NCBI GenBank assembly: GCA_016302405.1
Contig: JAEDNR010000001.1
Location: forward strand, 1-64,000
Length of the DNA stretch: 64,000 nt
From: Oscillospiraceae bacterium
Lineage (GTDB): Bacteria > Bacillota > Clostridia > Oscillospirales > Oscillospiraceae
Reading direction: 5' to 3'
This document shows, piece by piece, positions 7,284 to 16,218 of the stretch. The notes beneath the pieces are model-generated. The model worked only from the letters and a program-made list of their open reading frames with translations, had not been told where the DNA came from and made no database searches. The position numbers were made by a program, and so were the translations under genes. Each line of letters starts with the position of its first letter. Positions within the stretch are counted from its first letter, which is position 1.

Positions 7284-9227
7284 ATGAATTTGTTCAAAAA
7301 GAAACCTGCGCTTCCCGAGGAACCTATGGACCTGGAGTCCGTAATGAAAAAATACGACCAGGAGTCCAATGTCCGGATCTGGGAGGGAAAGCCCAGGTTT
7401 GCCGTCAACTGTGTTCTTGCCGGCTTTTCTCTGTTCTGTCTGTATGTGACCCTGTTTACCAGCTGGCTGGAAGAACTGCGGCTGACCACCTTTGTGGCCC
7501 TGATCATCCTGCTGGGGTATCTGGTATTCCCCGCCAGGAAGGGCCAGCAAAAAGTGAATTACATCCCCTGGTATGATGTTATTCTGATGGTGCTGGGCGT
7601 AGGCTCCTTCCTGTATTTCTCCTTTAACGCTGTGACCATCATCCAGCAGGGAAGCAATTTTGCCTGGTACCAGATCGTGATCGGTCTTCTGGGCATCGCC
7701 TCGCTGTGCGAGGTGTGCCGCCGGAGCGTGGGCCTGCCCATCCTGATCGTGGCGCTGTGCTTCCTGGCCTATGCCCTGACGGTGGGCCTGTCCAATCCCT
7801 CTCTGTGGGGGCGGATCTCCTACTCTGTGCGGTACCTGTTTTACAGCAAGGAGGGTATCCTCTCCACGCCCATCAACGTGTGCTCCAAGTTTATTGTGGT
7901 GTTTATCATCTTCGGTGCATTCCTGGAGCGTACCGGCATTGCGGAGTTCTTCATTGAGATCGCCAATGCCTTTGTCGGCGGCTTTTCCGGCGGTCCTGCC
8001 AAGGTCGCGGTGGTTGCCAGTGCCTTTGAGGGCATTGTGTCCGGTTCCTCCGTTGCCAATACCGTGGGCTCCGGGTCCGTGACCATTCCCCTGATGAAAA
8101 AGACCGGCTACTCCCCGGAGTTTGCGGCGGCCGCGGAGGCTTCCGCTTCTACCGGCGGCCAGATCATGCCCCCCATTATGGGTGCCGCGGCCTTCCTGAT
8201 GGCGGACTACGTCCAGCTGCCTTACAGCCAGATCGTGGTGAAAGCCATTCTGCCCGCGATTCTGTACTTTACCGGCATTTTCATTTCCGTCCATCTGGAG
8301 GCGAAGAAGCTGGGCCTGAAGGGACTGAGCAAGGAAGAACTACCGAAGATTAAACCCCTGCTGAAAAAGACCTACCTGCTGCTGCCCCTGCTGCTGCTCA
8401 TCTACCTGGTGGGAACCAGCCAGCGGAGCATTCAGTACGCGGCGGCTCTGTCCATTGTGGCCTGCATTTTTGTGACGCTGTTCAGCCGGGAGACCCGGAT
8501 CACCCCCATGCGATTGCTGGAGGCGCTTGCTGCCGGCGGACAGGGAACCATCACCGTTGCGGCTGCCTGCGGTGTAGCGGGTATCATTGCCGGAACCATC
8601 ACCATGACCGGCCTTGCCAACATGATTATTAACGGCATCGTTATCCTGGCAGGCAACAGCACCTTTATCGCTCTGTTCCTGACCATGATCTGCTGCATCA
8701 TTTTGGGTATGGGCGTGCCCACCACCGCGACCTACTGCATTATGGCCGCTACCTGCGCCCCGATCCTGGTCCGTATGGGCGTGCCCATTGTCGCGGCCCA
8801 CTTCTTCGTGTTTTACTTCGGTATCGTGGCCGACCTGACGCCGCCTGTGGCGTTGGCTTCCTATGCCGGCGCGGCAATTGCCCAGGCCAATCCCATGAAA
8901 ACCGCCCTGGTCTCCACAAAGCTTGCCATCGGCGCCTTTATTGTGCCCTATGCTTTCGCGCTCAGCCCTGCCATGCTGCTGATCGATACATCCTTTGGAG
9001 AGGTTTGCCTGATCTGCATTACGTCTCTTGTCGGTATCTGCGGCGTGTCCGCGGGTCTGGAGGGATATTTCTTCCATGATATGAAGCTGTATCAGCGAAT
9101 CATGAGCGCCGTGGGCGGTCTGCTGCTGATCTATCCCGGTGTTGTTACCGATACGGCGGGTCTGGCTCTTGTGCTTATTGTAGTTGCCATGCAGTTTGTG
9201 GAAAGAAGAAAGCTTGCCGCCGCGTAA
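7284..9227 (+). CDS. TRAP transporter fused 4TM/12TM permease (TAXI type)
   Basis: 647 residues with ~16-18 hydrophobic segments, the size of TAXI systems in which the small DctQ-like and large DctM-like subunits are fused. Family segments include FEGIVSGSSVANTVGSG, ASASTGGQIMPPIMGAAAFL and GMGVPTTATYCIMA. It imports organic acids using an ion gradient together with the lipoprotein encoded just upstream. The ATG at 7284 follows GGAGGTGCCCACC; a longer frame back to 7242 would overlap the hairpin. A terminator at 9240 ends the operon. Confidence 0.93.
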   Translation: MNLFKKKPALPEEPMDLESVMKKYDQESNVRIWEGKPRFAVNCVLAGFSLFCLYVTLFTSWLEELRLTTFVALIILLGYLVFPARKGQQKVNYIPWYDVILMVLGVGSFLYFSFNAVTIIQQGSNFAWYQIVIGLLGIASLCEVCRRSVGLPILIVALCFLAYALTVGLSNPSLWGRISYSVRYLFYSKEGILSTPINVCSKFIVVFIIFGAFLERTGIAEFFIEIANAFVGGFSGGPAKVAVVASAFEGIVSGSSVANTVGSGSVTIPLMKKTGYSPEFAAAAEASASTGGQIMPPIMGAAAFLMADYVQLPYSQIVVKAILPAILYFTGIFISVHLEAKKLGLKGLSKEELPKIKPLLKKTYLLLPLLLLIYLVGTSQRSIQYAAALSIVACIFVTLFSRETRITPMRLLEALAAGGQGTITVAAACGVAGIIAGTITMTGLANMIINGIVILAGNSTFIALFLTMICCIILGMGVPTTATYCIMAATCAPILVRMGVPIVAAHFFVFYFGIVADLTPPVALASYAGAAIAQANPMKTALVSTKLAIGAFIVPYAFALSPAMLLIDTSFGEVCLICITSLVGICGVSAGLEGYFFHDMKLYQRIMSAVGGLLLIYPGVVTDTAGLALVLIVVAMQFVERRKLAAA

Positions 9228-9239
9228 AATACCAAAATA

Positions 9240-9278
9240 AAACCATCCCGGAGGAAACGGTCCTCCGGGATGGTTTTT
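9240..9278. terminator. Bidirectional terminator
   Basis: Stem AAACCATCCCGGAGGA / TCCTCCGGGATGGTTT followed by TTTATG on plus; the minus strand reads into TTTATTTTGG. It serves the TRAP operon and the convergent aminopeptidase gene. Confidence 0.85.
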
Positions 9279-9293
9279 ATGTTGGTGAAAAGA

Positions 9294-10679
9294 TTAAGCC
9301 AGATAGATGGCCCGGCAGGCCAGCATGGTCATGTAGCAATCGTATTTGCTCACAAGCTCCATGGGGGCGTGCATGCACAGCACGGGCACACCGGCATCCA
9401 CGGTGACAATGTTCCGGTTTGCCATGTACGCGGCTACGGTGCCGCCGCCGCCCTGATCAACCTTGCCCAGGGTGGCGATCTGCCAGCGGACACCGGCATC
9501 GTCCAGCACCTTGCGGACATGGTACATGGCTTCGGCGGAAGCGTCGGAAGCACCGCCCTTGCCCCGGGAGCCGGTATACTTGCAGATGGAAATGCCATAG
9601 TTGAGCTGGCTGTTGTTCCGGCGGTCACAGGTCTCCGGGAAGTTGGGATCAAAGGCATTGGATACATCGGCGGAGAGGCAGAAGGAATTCTGGAAGCAGT
9701 GGCTGAGCTTCACGCCCTGGCCGTCGCAGAGAATGCCCATGAAGTATTCAAAGGCCTGGCTCTGCATGCCGCTGATACCCACGCTGCCGATCTCTTCCTT
9801 ATCGGCAAGAATGCAGACCGCAGTGTGCTTGGGGGTGGGCAGGGTGAGCAGGGGCTCAATCTCGGCGTAGGCGCAGACCCGGTCATCGTGACCGTAAGCG
9901 CCCAGCAGGCTCCGGTCCAGCCCAACCTCTCGACAGCGTCCGGCGGGGACCACGGTGAGCTCAGCGGAGCGGAAGTCTTCTTCAATGATGCCGTACTTTT
10001 CGTTGAGAAGCCGCATCACATTCAGCTTCACCAGGTCCGCACCCTCGCCGGTCACCGGCTCGGTGCCCAGGATCACGTTCAGCTGTTCACCGGCGATAAC
10101 CTGGGCAGCGGTCTTCTGCATCTGATCGGCAGACAGGTGAATAAGAAGATCGGACACAACCAGGATGGGATCGCTCTCATCTTCTCCGATGGTGACGGTG
10201 ACGGTGGAACCGTCTTTCCGGCAGACCACGCCGTGGATGGCAAGGGGTACGCAGGTCCACTGGTACTTCTTAATGCCGCCGTAGTAGTGGGTCTTAAAGA
10301 AGGCAATTTCGGCGTCCTCGTACAGGGGATTGGGCTTCAGGTCCATCCGGGGGGAGTCCACGTGGGCGGCGCAGATATTGGCGCCCTGGGACAGGGGCTC
10401 GGTGCCGATGACGGCAAAGAGGAAGCTCTTGCCCCGGTTATTGAGATAAATCTTATCGCCGGGCTTTACCTCCATGCCGGGGACGGCGGGCTTAAAGCCG
10501 TGGGCGATGGCCTGCTCGGTTGCCCAGGCGGTTGCCTCCCGCTCGGTCTTGCAGGCATCCATAAAGGCGGCATACCGTTTGGCATAGCCTTCCATTTCTT
10601 CCCGCTGCTGGGCGGTCAGACTCTGGTATCCGTTCTTCTGCTCCACGAGAAGCTTCGAACGAAGTTCATCAATATTCAT
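9294..10679 (-). CDS. M18 family aminopeptidase
   Basis: 461 residues. A cytoplasmic di-zinc aminopeptidase (M18, aspartyl-aminopeptidase-like), removing N-terminal residues from peptides. Metal-site segments are visible: AAHVDSPRMDLKPNP (first His/Asp), DKEEIGSVG (catalytic Glu pair) and ASDASAEAMYH. The start at 10679 (MNIDELRS) is preferred: GGAGG lies 8 bases upstream, and the ATG of the longer frame falls on that site. It overlaps the end of coaE by 11 bases, so translation is probably coupled. Exact substrate preference is unknown. Confidence 0.92.
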   Translation of the reverse strand: MNIDELRSKLLVEQKNGYQSLTAQQREEMEGYAKRYAAFMDACKTEREATAWATEQAIAHGFKPAVPGMEVKPGDKIYLNNRGKSFLFAVIGTEPLSQGANICAAHVDSPRMDLKPNPLYEDAEIAFFKTHYYGGIKKYQWTCVPLAIHGVVCRKDGSTVTVTIGEDESDPILVVSDLLIHLSADQMQKTAAQVIAGEQLNVILGTEPVTGEGADLVKLNVMRLLNEKYGIIEEDFRSAELTVVPAGRCREVGLDRSLLGAYGHDDRVCAYAEIEPLLTLPTPKHTAVCILADKEEIGSVGISGMQSQAFEYFMGILCDGQGVKLSHCFQNSFCLSADVSNAFDPNFPETCDRRNNSQLNYGISICKYTGSRGKGGASDASAEAMYHVRKVLDDAGVRWQIATLGKVDQGGGGTVAAYMANRNIVTVDAGVPVLCMHAPMELVSKYDCYMTMLACRAIYLA

Positions 10680-11265
10680 GGGGTTTTCCTCCATTTTTCT
10701 TTATAGTGTTGAGAAATTCCTCGCATTTGGCGGAAAATTCCTCACAGGTCCCGTTGTTTTCCAGGGTATAATCGCACCGCTCCCGGAACCATGTGTCCGG
10801 ATGCTGGGCATCGATGCGGCTTGCGGCATATTGCCGGGTGATCCCATCCCGCCGGGTCAGTCTGGCAATCCGGTCTTCCCGGGGGGCCAGGACGGCGACG
10901 GTCACATCACAAAGCTGCCCCAGTCCGCTTTCCAAAAGGGCAATGGCATCGATGGCGGCAAGCTCCGGGGCGGGGGAGAGACGGCGCTTCACTTCCCGCT
11001 TCACCGCGCTGTGGGTAATGCGGTTAAGCAGATCCAGAGCCTGGGGGTCGGAAAAAACCAGGGCGCCAAGCTGCTTCCTTTGCAGGCTCCCGCCCTGAAA
11101 GCATTCCGGAAAAGCCTTTTCCAGACTGTCCAGCATTTCGTGATCGGAAGCAAGAAGCGCGTGGTAGATAGCGTCACAGTCCAGTGCCAGCCCGCCCCGG
11201 CGTCTGACGGCTTCCAGCAGTGTGGTTTTTCCGCAGCCGGTACCACCGGTGATTCCCAGGATCAT
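10669..11265 (-). CDS. coaE: Dephospho-CoA kinase
   Basis: 198 residues, standard length. It phosphorylates dephospho-CoA to coenzyme A, the last step of CoA synthesis. The P-loop GITGGTGCGKTT lies at residues 4-15, followed by the family pattern LDCDAIYHALL and the lid arginine region REDRIARLTRRDG. The start at 11265 has GGAGGAAACCCT upstream. It overlaps the Sua5 gene by ATGA and the aminopeptidase start by 11 bases: a three-gene operon. Confidence 0.95.
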   Translation of the reverse strand: MILGITGGTGCGKTTLLEAVRRRGGLALDCDAIYHALLASDHEMLDSLEKAFPECFQGGSLQRKQLGALVFSDPQALDLLNRITHSAVKREVKRRLSPAPELAAIDAIALLESGLGQLCDVTVAVLAPREDRIARLTRRDGITRQYAASRIDAQHPDTWFRERCDYTLENNGTCEEFSAKCEEFLNTIKKNGGKPHEY

Positions 11266-12296
11266 AGGGTTTCCTCCGCGTTTACAATATGAAAAGCGGC
11301 CGCTTTTTTCAGCCGGTTCTGCACCGCGTAGGCAACGCCGCCGCCGGTGGGACACCGGGCGTAGACTTTCCGGACACTGGGATCATCCAGCTCCCGCAAA
11401 GCGGCGAAGAGTCCGGCGGAAAGGGAGTTCACATCCGCCTCGGCACCATAGGCCAGGGGATCACAGCCATCGTACAGTGGCAGCTCCTCCTGAAAGCACA
11501 GTACCCGGTCTCCGGGTTCAAAATGGCTTCGGATATAGGCGGCGGCTTTTTCCCGGCTCCCCGCCACGATCACAACCGGCTCCTGGGGGGCGTAATGCCG
11601 GTACTTCATTCCCGGGGCCCGCACCACAGCGTCCTTGTCGATCTGGGCGGTGACGGCCTTGTCAACGACCAGGTCCCCCAAAACCTTAGTAAGCTGCTCC
11701 GGGGTAATGCCGCCGGGGCGCAGAAGCCTTGGCCTGCCTGCCGTCAGGTCCACGATGGTGGATTCCACCCCCACCCGGCAGGGGCCGCCGTCCACAATGG
11801 CGTCGATCCTGCCGTCGTGGTCATGGCGGACATGCTCCGCCGTGGTGGTGGAGGGCTTCCCGGACAGATTGGCGGAGGGAGCGGCAATAGGAACGCCGGA
11901 GAGCCGGATGATGTCCCTGGTGATGGCGCAGTCCGGGCAGCGGACGGCAACGGTATCCAGCCCAGCGGTGGTGCGTTTGGGGACAACATCCTTCACGGGC
12001 AGGACCATGGTCAGAGGTCCGGGCCAGTAGGCCTCTGCCAGGGCATAGGCGGCGGGGGGAATATCGTGGCAGATGGATTCCATTTCCTCCGGGGCGGCGA
12101 CATGAAGGATCAGGGGGTTGTCCTGGGGACGGCCCTTGGCTTCAAAAATCCGGGCAACGGCTACTTCGTCAAGTCCGTTGGCACCAAGCCCATAGACGGT
12201 TTCCGTTGGAATGGCAACCAACCCACCACGACGGATGATTTCCGCGGCTGTCTCGGCGCAGCCGGGAGTGTCGGCGGATAAATAAAGGGTCTGCAT
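11262..12296 (-). CDS. ywlC: L-threonylcarbamoyladenylate synthase (Sua5/YwlC type)
   Basis: 344 residues. It makes threonylcarbamoyl-AMP from threonine, bicarbonate and ATP for the t6A37 modification of tRNAs reading ANN codons. The N-terminal YrdC domain shows GLVAIPTETVYGLGAN and KGRPQDNPLILH; the C-terminal ~120 residues are the extra Sua5 domain (REPVVIVAGS-like segment). I place the start at ATG 12296 (MQTLYLS), 5 bases after AAGGTGA; an upstream GTG at 12305 is too close to that site. trmO (33547) modifies the same nucleotide. Confidence 0.93.
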   Translation of the reverse strand: MQTLYLSADTPGCAETAAEIIRRGGLVAIPTETVYGLGANGLDEVAVARIFEAKGRPQDNPLILHVAAPEEMESICHDIPPAAYALAEAYWPGPLTMVLPVKDVVPKRTTAGLDTVAVRCPDCAITRDIIRLSGVPIAAPSANLSGKPSTTTAEHVRHDHDGRIDAIVDGGPCRVGVESTIVDLTAGRPRLLRPGGITPEQLTKVLGDLVVDKAVTAQIDKDAVVRAPGMKYRHYAPQEPVVIVAGSREKAAAYIRSHFEPGDRVLCFQEELPLYDGCDPLAYGAEADVNSLSAGLFAALRELDDPSVRKVYARCPTGGGVAYAVQNRLKKAAAFHIVNAEETL

Positions 12297-12320
12297 AGTA
12301 TTCACCTTAAATGCAAAGCA

Positions 12321-12342
12321 GGGACGACCGGCCGGTCGCCCC
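12321..12342. repeat. GC-rich intergenic hairpin repeat
   Basis: GGGACGACCGG / CCGGTCGCCCC followed by TACGG, between tpiA and the Sua5 gene. It resembles the GTAGGGG..CCCC palindromic module seen at 21902-21977, so it is probably a minimal dispersed repeat. Confidence 0.5.
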
Positions 12343-12362
12343 TACGGAACGCAAAATGCTTT

Positions 12363-13139
12363 TTACACGGTGGGCTGGTTGGCCGCTTCAATGATCTTCA
12401 CAAACTTCTCGGGAACCAGGGAGGCACCGCCGATCAGGCCACCGTCGATGTCGGGCTGGGCCAGCAGCTCATAAGCGTTCTTCTCGTTCATGGAGCCGCC
12501 GTACAGGATGGAGATGGCACGGGCATTCTTGGAGGAGTACAGCTTGCGAACCACTGCACGGATGTCCTCACAGACTTCCTCAGCCTGCTCGGGGGTAGCG
12601 GTACGGCCGGTACCGATGGCCCAGATGGGCTCGTAGGCGATGATGACCTTGCGGATCTTGTCCTCGGGCACACCCTTCAGGCCCAGCTTGATCTGCATGG
12701 AGATCCACTCGGAGGTGATGCCGGACTCCCGCTGCTCCAGGGTCTCACCGCAGCACATGATGGGCACGAGACCGGCTTCCAGAGCGGCCAGAACCTTGGC
12801 GTTGACATCGGCATCGGTCTCGCCCATGGCGCGGCGCTCGGAGTGGCCGATGATCACATACTTGCAGCCGGCATCCACCAGCATGTTGGTAGCAATCTCA
12901 CCGGTGTAAGCGCCGGAAGCGTGGGCGTTGCAGTTCTCAGCGCCGATGCCCACCCGGGTCTCACGCATAGCGCGGACGGCAGTAGGGATGCACACGGCGG
13001 GAACGCACAGAGCCACATCGCACCAACGGCCCTTGGGCATGATCGCCTTGAGCTGGGTCATAAACTCTTTGGTCTCAGAGGGGGTCTTGTTCATCTTCCA
13101 GTTGCCGGCGATGACAGTCTTACGGTATTTTCTGTTCAT
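12363..13139 (-). CDS. tpiA: Triosephosphate isomerase
   Basis: 258 residues. It interconverts dihydroxyacetone phosphate and glyceraldehyde 3-phosphate. All catalytic elements are visible: GNWKMN with Lys15, IGHSERR (catalytic His), [11 protein letters not shown] (catalytic Glu) and the phosphate loop GLIGGASL near the C-terminus. The start has AAGGAGAGTCAAA upstream. It lies just downstream of pgk on the same strand, with a GC-rich hairpin between, a normal glycolytic arrangement. Confidence 0.97.
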   Translation of the reverse strand: MNRKYRKTVIAGNWKMNKTPSETKEFMTQLKAIMPKGRWCDVALCVPAVCIPTAVRAMRETRVGIGAENCNAHASGAYTGEIATNMLVDAGCKYVIIGHSERRAMGETDADVNAKVLAALEAGLVPIMCCGETLEQRESGITSEWISMQIKLGLKGVPEDKIRKVIIAYEPIWAIGTGRTATPEQAEEVCEDIRAVVRKLYSSKNARAISILYGGSMNEKNAYELLAQPDIDGGLIGGASLVPEKFVKIIEAANQPTV

Positions 13140-13196
13140 TTTGACTCTCCTTGTCTATGTTGACATCAATGTAATGGTGGAATATACAATGTAGGG

Positions 13197-13224
13197 CCCA
13201 TCCGGAGGGTTCCCTCCGGATGGG
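13197..13224 (-). other. Intercistronic hairpin between pgk and tpiA
   Basis: Perfect stem CCCATCCGGAGGG / CCCTCCGGATGGG with a 2-base loop. No T-run follows on the minus strand, so partial termination or message stabilisation is more likely than full termination. Confidence 0.55.
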
Positions 13225-13233
13225 AGAAAAGAT

Positions 13234-14433
13234 TTACTTATCCTGCAGGCAGGCAATGCCGGGCAGCTCCAGGCCTTCCAGGAACTCCAGGGAAGCGCCG
13301 CCGCCGGTGGAAATATGGGTGATCTTGTCAGCAAAGCCCAGCTGCTCGCAGGCAGCCGCGCTGTCACCGCCGCCGACGATGGTCACAGCGTCGGAATCGG
13401 CCAGAGCCTGGGCAACCGCAATGGTGCCCTTGGCGAGGGTGGGGTTTTCGAACACGCCCATGGGGCCGTTCCAGACAACAGTCTTGGCGGACTTCACGGC
13501 ATCGGCAAAGAGCTCCCGGGTCTTTTCGCCAATATCCAGGCCCATCTTGCAGGCGGGGATGGCATCGGCGGGAACCGTCTCCACAGTGATGGGGCCATCA
13601 ATGGGATCGGGGAAAGCATCGGCAACCACGGTGTCCACAGGCAACAGGAGCTTCACGCCCTTGGCGGCAGCCTTTTCCATCATGTCCTTGCAGTAGTCGA
13701 TCTTTTCCGCATCCACCAGGGAGGTGCCGACGGAATAGCCCTTGGCAGCGAGGAAGGTGAAAGCCATGCCGCCGCCGATGATCAGGGTGTCGACCTTCTC
13801 CAGCAGGTTATTGATGACGTTCAGCTTGTCGGAGACCTTAGCGCCGCCCAGAATGGCCACAAAGGGACGCTCGGGGTTAGCAAGAGCCTTGCCCATGATG
13901 GAGACTTCCTTCTGCACCAGGTAGCCGCAGACGGCGGGCAGATAGTCAGCCACACCGGCGGTGGAGGAATGGGCGCGATGGGCGGTGCCAAAGGCGTCGT
14001 TCACAAAAATGTCCGCCATGGAAGCCAGATCCTTGCTAAGCTGGGGATCGTTCTTGGTCTCGCCCTTGACGAAGCGGGTGTTCTCCAGGAGCATCACATC
14101 GCCGTCCTTCAGGGCAGCAGCCTTGGCGTGGGCATCCTCACCTGCCACATCGGCAGCCATGATGACTTCCTTGCCCAGCAGCTCGCTGATCCGGTCAGCG
14201 ACGATCTTCAGGCTCAGCTCGGGCTTAAATTCACCCTTGGGCTTACCCATGTGGGAGCACAGGATGACCTTGGCGCCCTTGTCGACCAGGTAACGAATGG
14301 TGGGCATGGCAGCCACGATCCGCTTGTCGGAGGTGATCTTGCCATTCTTGGTGGGGACGTTGAAGTCGCAGCGGCACAGTACGCGCTTGCCGGCTACGTC
14401 AATGTCCTCAATGGATTTCTTATTGTAATTCAT
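13234..14433 (-). CDS. pgk: Phosphoglycerate kinase
   Basis: 399 residues, single-domain-pair PGK. It transfers phosphate from 1,3-bisphosphoglycerate to ADP. Signature segments: [16 protein letters not shown] (substrate Arg/Asp/Asn), [13 protein letters not shown], the nucleotide-binding [10 protein letters not shown] and the C-terminal hinge [14 protein letters not shown] with [11 protein letters not shown]. The start is set to ATG 14433 (MNYNKK), 7 bases after GGAGG; the ATG two codons upstream is too close to that site. Upstream of tpiA in one glycolytic unit. Confidence 0.97.
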   Translation of the reverse strand: MNYNKKSIEDIDVAGKRVLCRCDFNVPTKNGKITSDKRIVAAMPTIRYLVDKGAKVILCSHMGKPKGEFKPELSLKIVADRISELLGKEVIMAADVAGEDAHAKAAALKDGDVMLLENTRFVKGETKNDPQLSKDLASMADIFVNDAFGTAHRAHSSTAGVADYLPAVCGYLVQKEVSIMGKALANPERPFVAILGGAKVSDKLNVINNLLEKVDTLIIGGGMAFTFLAAKGYSVGTSLVDAEKIDYCKDMMEKAAAKGVKLLLPVDTVVADAFPDPIDGPITVETVPADAIPACKMGLDIGEKTRELFADAVKSAKTVVWNGPMGVFENPTLAKGTIAVAQALADSDAVTIVGGGDSAAACEQLGFADKITHISTGGGASLEFLEGLELPGIACLQDK

Positions 14434-14459
14434 AGACATTCCTCCATGTTTTCCCGGGA

Positions 14460-14942
14460 TTATACCCGCATTTTTCCGAAGTCTTTCAGATTGGGAAAGG
14501 AAAGCTGGCGCAGGGCTTCATAGACGGTGACCGCCACGGCGTTGCTCAGGTTCAGGCTCCGGGCATCGGCGCGCATGGGAATCCGCACGCAGCTATCGTA
14601 ATGGGCCGCGAGGAATTCTTCCGGCAATCCCCGGGTCTCCTTTCCGAAGAACAGGTAGCAGCCGTCATGGTACTGTGCCTGGGTGTAGCTTCTGGGCGCT
14701 TTTGTGGAAAGACACCACATTTCTTCCACCCGGTTCCGGGAGAAGAAATCGTCCAGATTTTCGTAATCCAGCACCTCCACCATATGCCAGTAGTCGAGGC
14801 CTGCCCTGCGGACAGCCCGCTCGGAAATATCAAAGCCAAGGGGGCGGATCAGGTGCAGACGGCTTCCGGTCGCGGCGCAGGTCCTGGCGATGTTGCCGCA
14901 GTTCTGGGGAATCTCCGGTTCCACCAGTACAATGTTCAGCAT
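14460..14942 (-). CDS. trmL: tRNA (cytidine(34)-2'-O)-methyltransferase
   Basis: 160 residues, the short SPOUT form without an N-terminal RNA domain. It methylates the wobble ribose of certain tRNALeu species. Motif 1 [19 protein letters not shown], motif 2 [11 protein letters not shown] and motif 3 [19 protein letters not shown] are all present and build the knotted SAM site. The start is placed at 14942 (MLNIVLV), with GGGAGG 7-8 bases upstream; the ATG two codons earlier overlaps that site. It is 26 bases before pgk. Confidence 0.92.
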   Translation of the reverse strand: MLNIVLVEPEIPQNCGNIARTCAATGSRLHLIRPLGFDISERAVRRAGLDYWHMVEVLDYENLDDFFSRNRVEEMWCLSTKAPRSYTQAQYHDGCYLFFGKETRGLPEEFLAAHYDSCVRIPMRADARSLNLSNAVAVTVYEALRQLSFPNLKDFGKMRV

Positions 14943-15162
14943 GGCCATTCCCTCCCGGTGAAGAATTGCTGGGATTGCTTTCCCTCAATCCGTACGGTGA
15001 CTATTGTAAGTCAAACACCGGATAAAATCAATCCAAAAATCATAATATTTGGAAGTTTTTTATAGTATTCACATAAAGAAAGACAGCGAGGACAGAATTT
15101 TGTGAAAAATGATACTTTTCAAAAAACTGCCTCTCAGATGGCTTCCAGGATCCGCGGACAGA

Positions 15163-16044
15163 TCAGCCCACCACCAGATTAAGCGTTCCGTCGGCGAGGA
15201 ACCAGCTTCCGCCGACGGTGGAAATAACACCGTCGGTAGTCAGTGTGACTTCCAGAACCAGGTCCAGCTGGTCGTCATTGCCAAGCTGGGGAATGTTGAA
15301 GCTAAGGTCGTAGAGCGCTTCCTCGTAGCTGCCCTCGCCCTCACCCTCCGGCAGGGTCAGGTTCTGGCTGTCGATCTCCATCCCGTTGAGCTGCAGAACG
15401 AGACGGGCGCCGCGGAAGCCCACGTTGGTACCGCTTTCCGCCAGACGGGGAAGCTGGGCCTGGGCATAGCCGTAACCGATGGTCAGCTTGCCGTCCTGCG
15501 CGGACCAGTCGCCCAGGAAGAGGTTGCAGTAGGCGGTAAGGCTGGTCTTCAGGTATACAATGCTGTCTTCCACCGGGGATTCCGGAGAGGAAAGGAGAAT
15601 CTGGGAGCTTCCACCGGTGTTGTCGGAAAGAATGCAGAAATAGCTGTAGCCGTCCGCAACCGGCAGCTTTGCCTTGGCAGTAAAGCATGTACCGTCCCAG
15701 CTGCAGGCGGAGGAGGAAGCAATCTGGCTGTCCAGGTAAACCAGGAATTCGGCGGTCATGCCGTCCCGGAAGGCGGCAGGGGTGGCGGTAAGGGTAATAT
15801 CGGCACCGCCGCTTCCCTCCCAGATGGAGGCGGACAGGTCCCAGTCGCTTAAGTACAGCCCACCGGCATCGCCAAGCTGGGCGGCGAGGGCATCGATTTG
15901 GGCCCGGAGGGCAGCGTTCTCCGCTTCAAGATCAGAGATTTTCTTTTCGTATTCCGATGTATCCGCTTTGCATCCGGCGGCAGTTACGGCCAGCAGGGCC
16001 GCGAGCAGGGCGCAGGCAAAAGCGAGGATTCTTTTTTTATGCAT
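15163..16044 (-). CDS. Lipoprotein with coiled-coil stalk, unknown function
   Basis: 293 residues. Lys-rich start, hydrophobic core and lipobox TAAGC at ~21-25 mark an exported lipoprotein. Residues ~30-60 form a short coiled coil (KKISDLEAENAALRAQIDAL). The rest is beta-rich with Trp/Gly motifs (DWDLSASIWEGSGG, GDWSAQDGKLTIGYGY) and no recognised catalytic residues. GGAGG lies 7 bases before the ATG at 16044. It is divergent from the fucosidase. Family not recognised; a wall-associated binding protein is a guess. Confidence 0.75.
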   Translation of the reverse strand: MHKKRILAFACALLAALLAVTAAGCKADTSEYEKKISDLEAENAALRAQIDALAAQLGDAGGLYLSDWDLSASIWEGSGGADITLTATPAAFRDGMTAEFLVYLDSQIASSSACSWDGTCFTAKAKLPVADGYSYFCILSDNTGGSSQILLSSPESPVEDSIVYLKTSLTAYCNLFLGDWSAQDGKLTIGYGYAQAQLPRLAESGTNVGFRGARLVLQLNGMEIDSQNLTLPEGEGEGSYEEALYDLSFNIPQLGNDDQLDLVLEVTLTTDGVISTVGGSWFLADGTLNLVVG

Positions 16045-16218
16045 GGTGGAGCCTCCTGTACAGGTAATGTCCGGCGAAAAACGCGGTAAATCGCCTTCAG
16101 TCAACCATTATACCCTAAAAACCGGAAATATGCAACCGGTAGTTTATTGACTTTTCCTTACAATGGAGGATATAATGAGAAAAAATCCGGTAGATTTTCG
16201 TGAAGGAGTGCGGTCGCT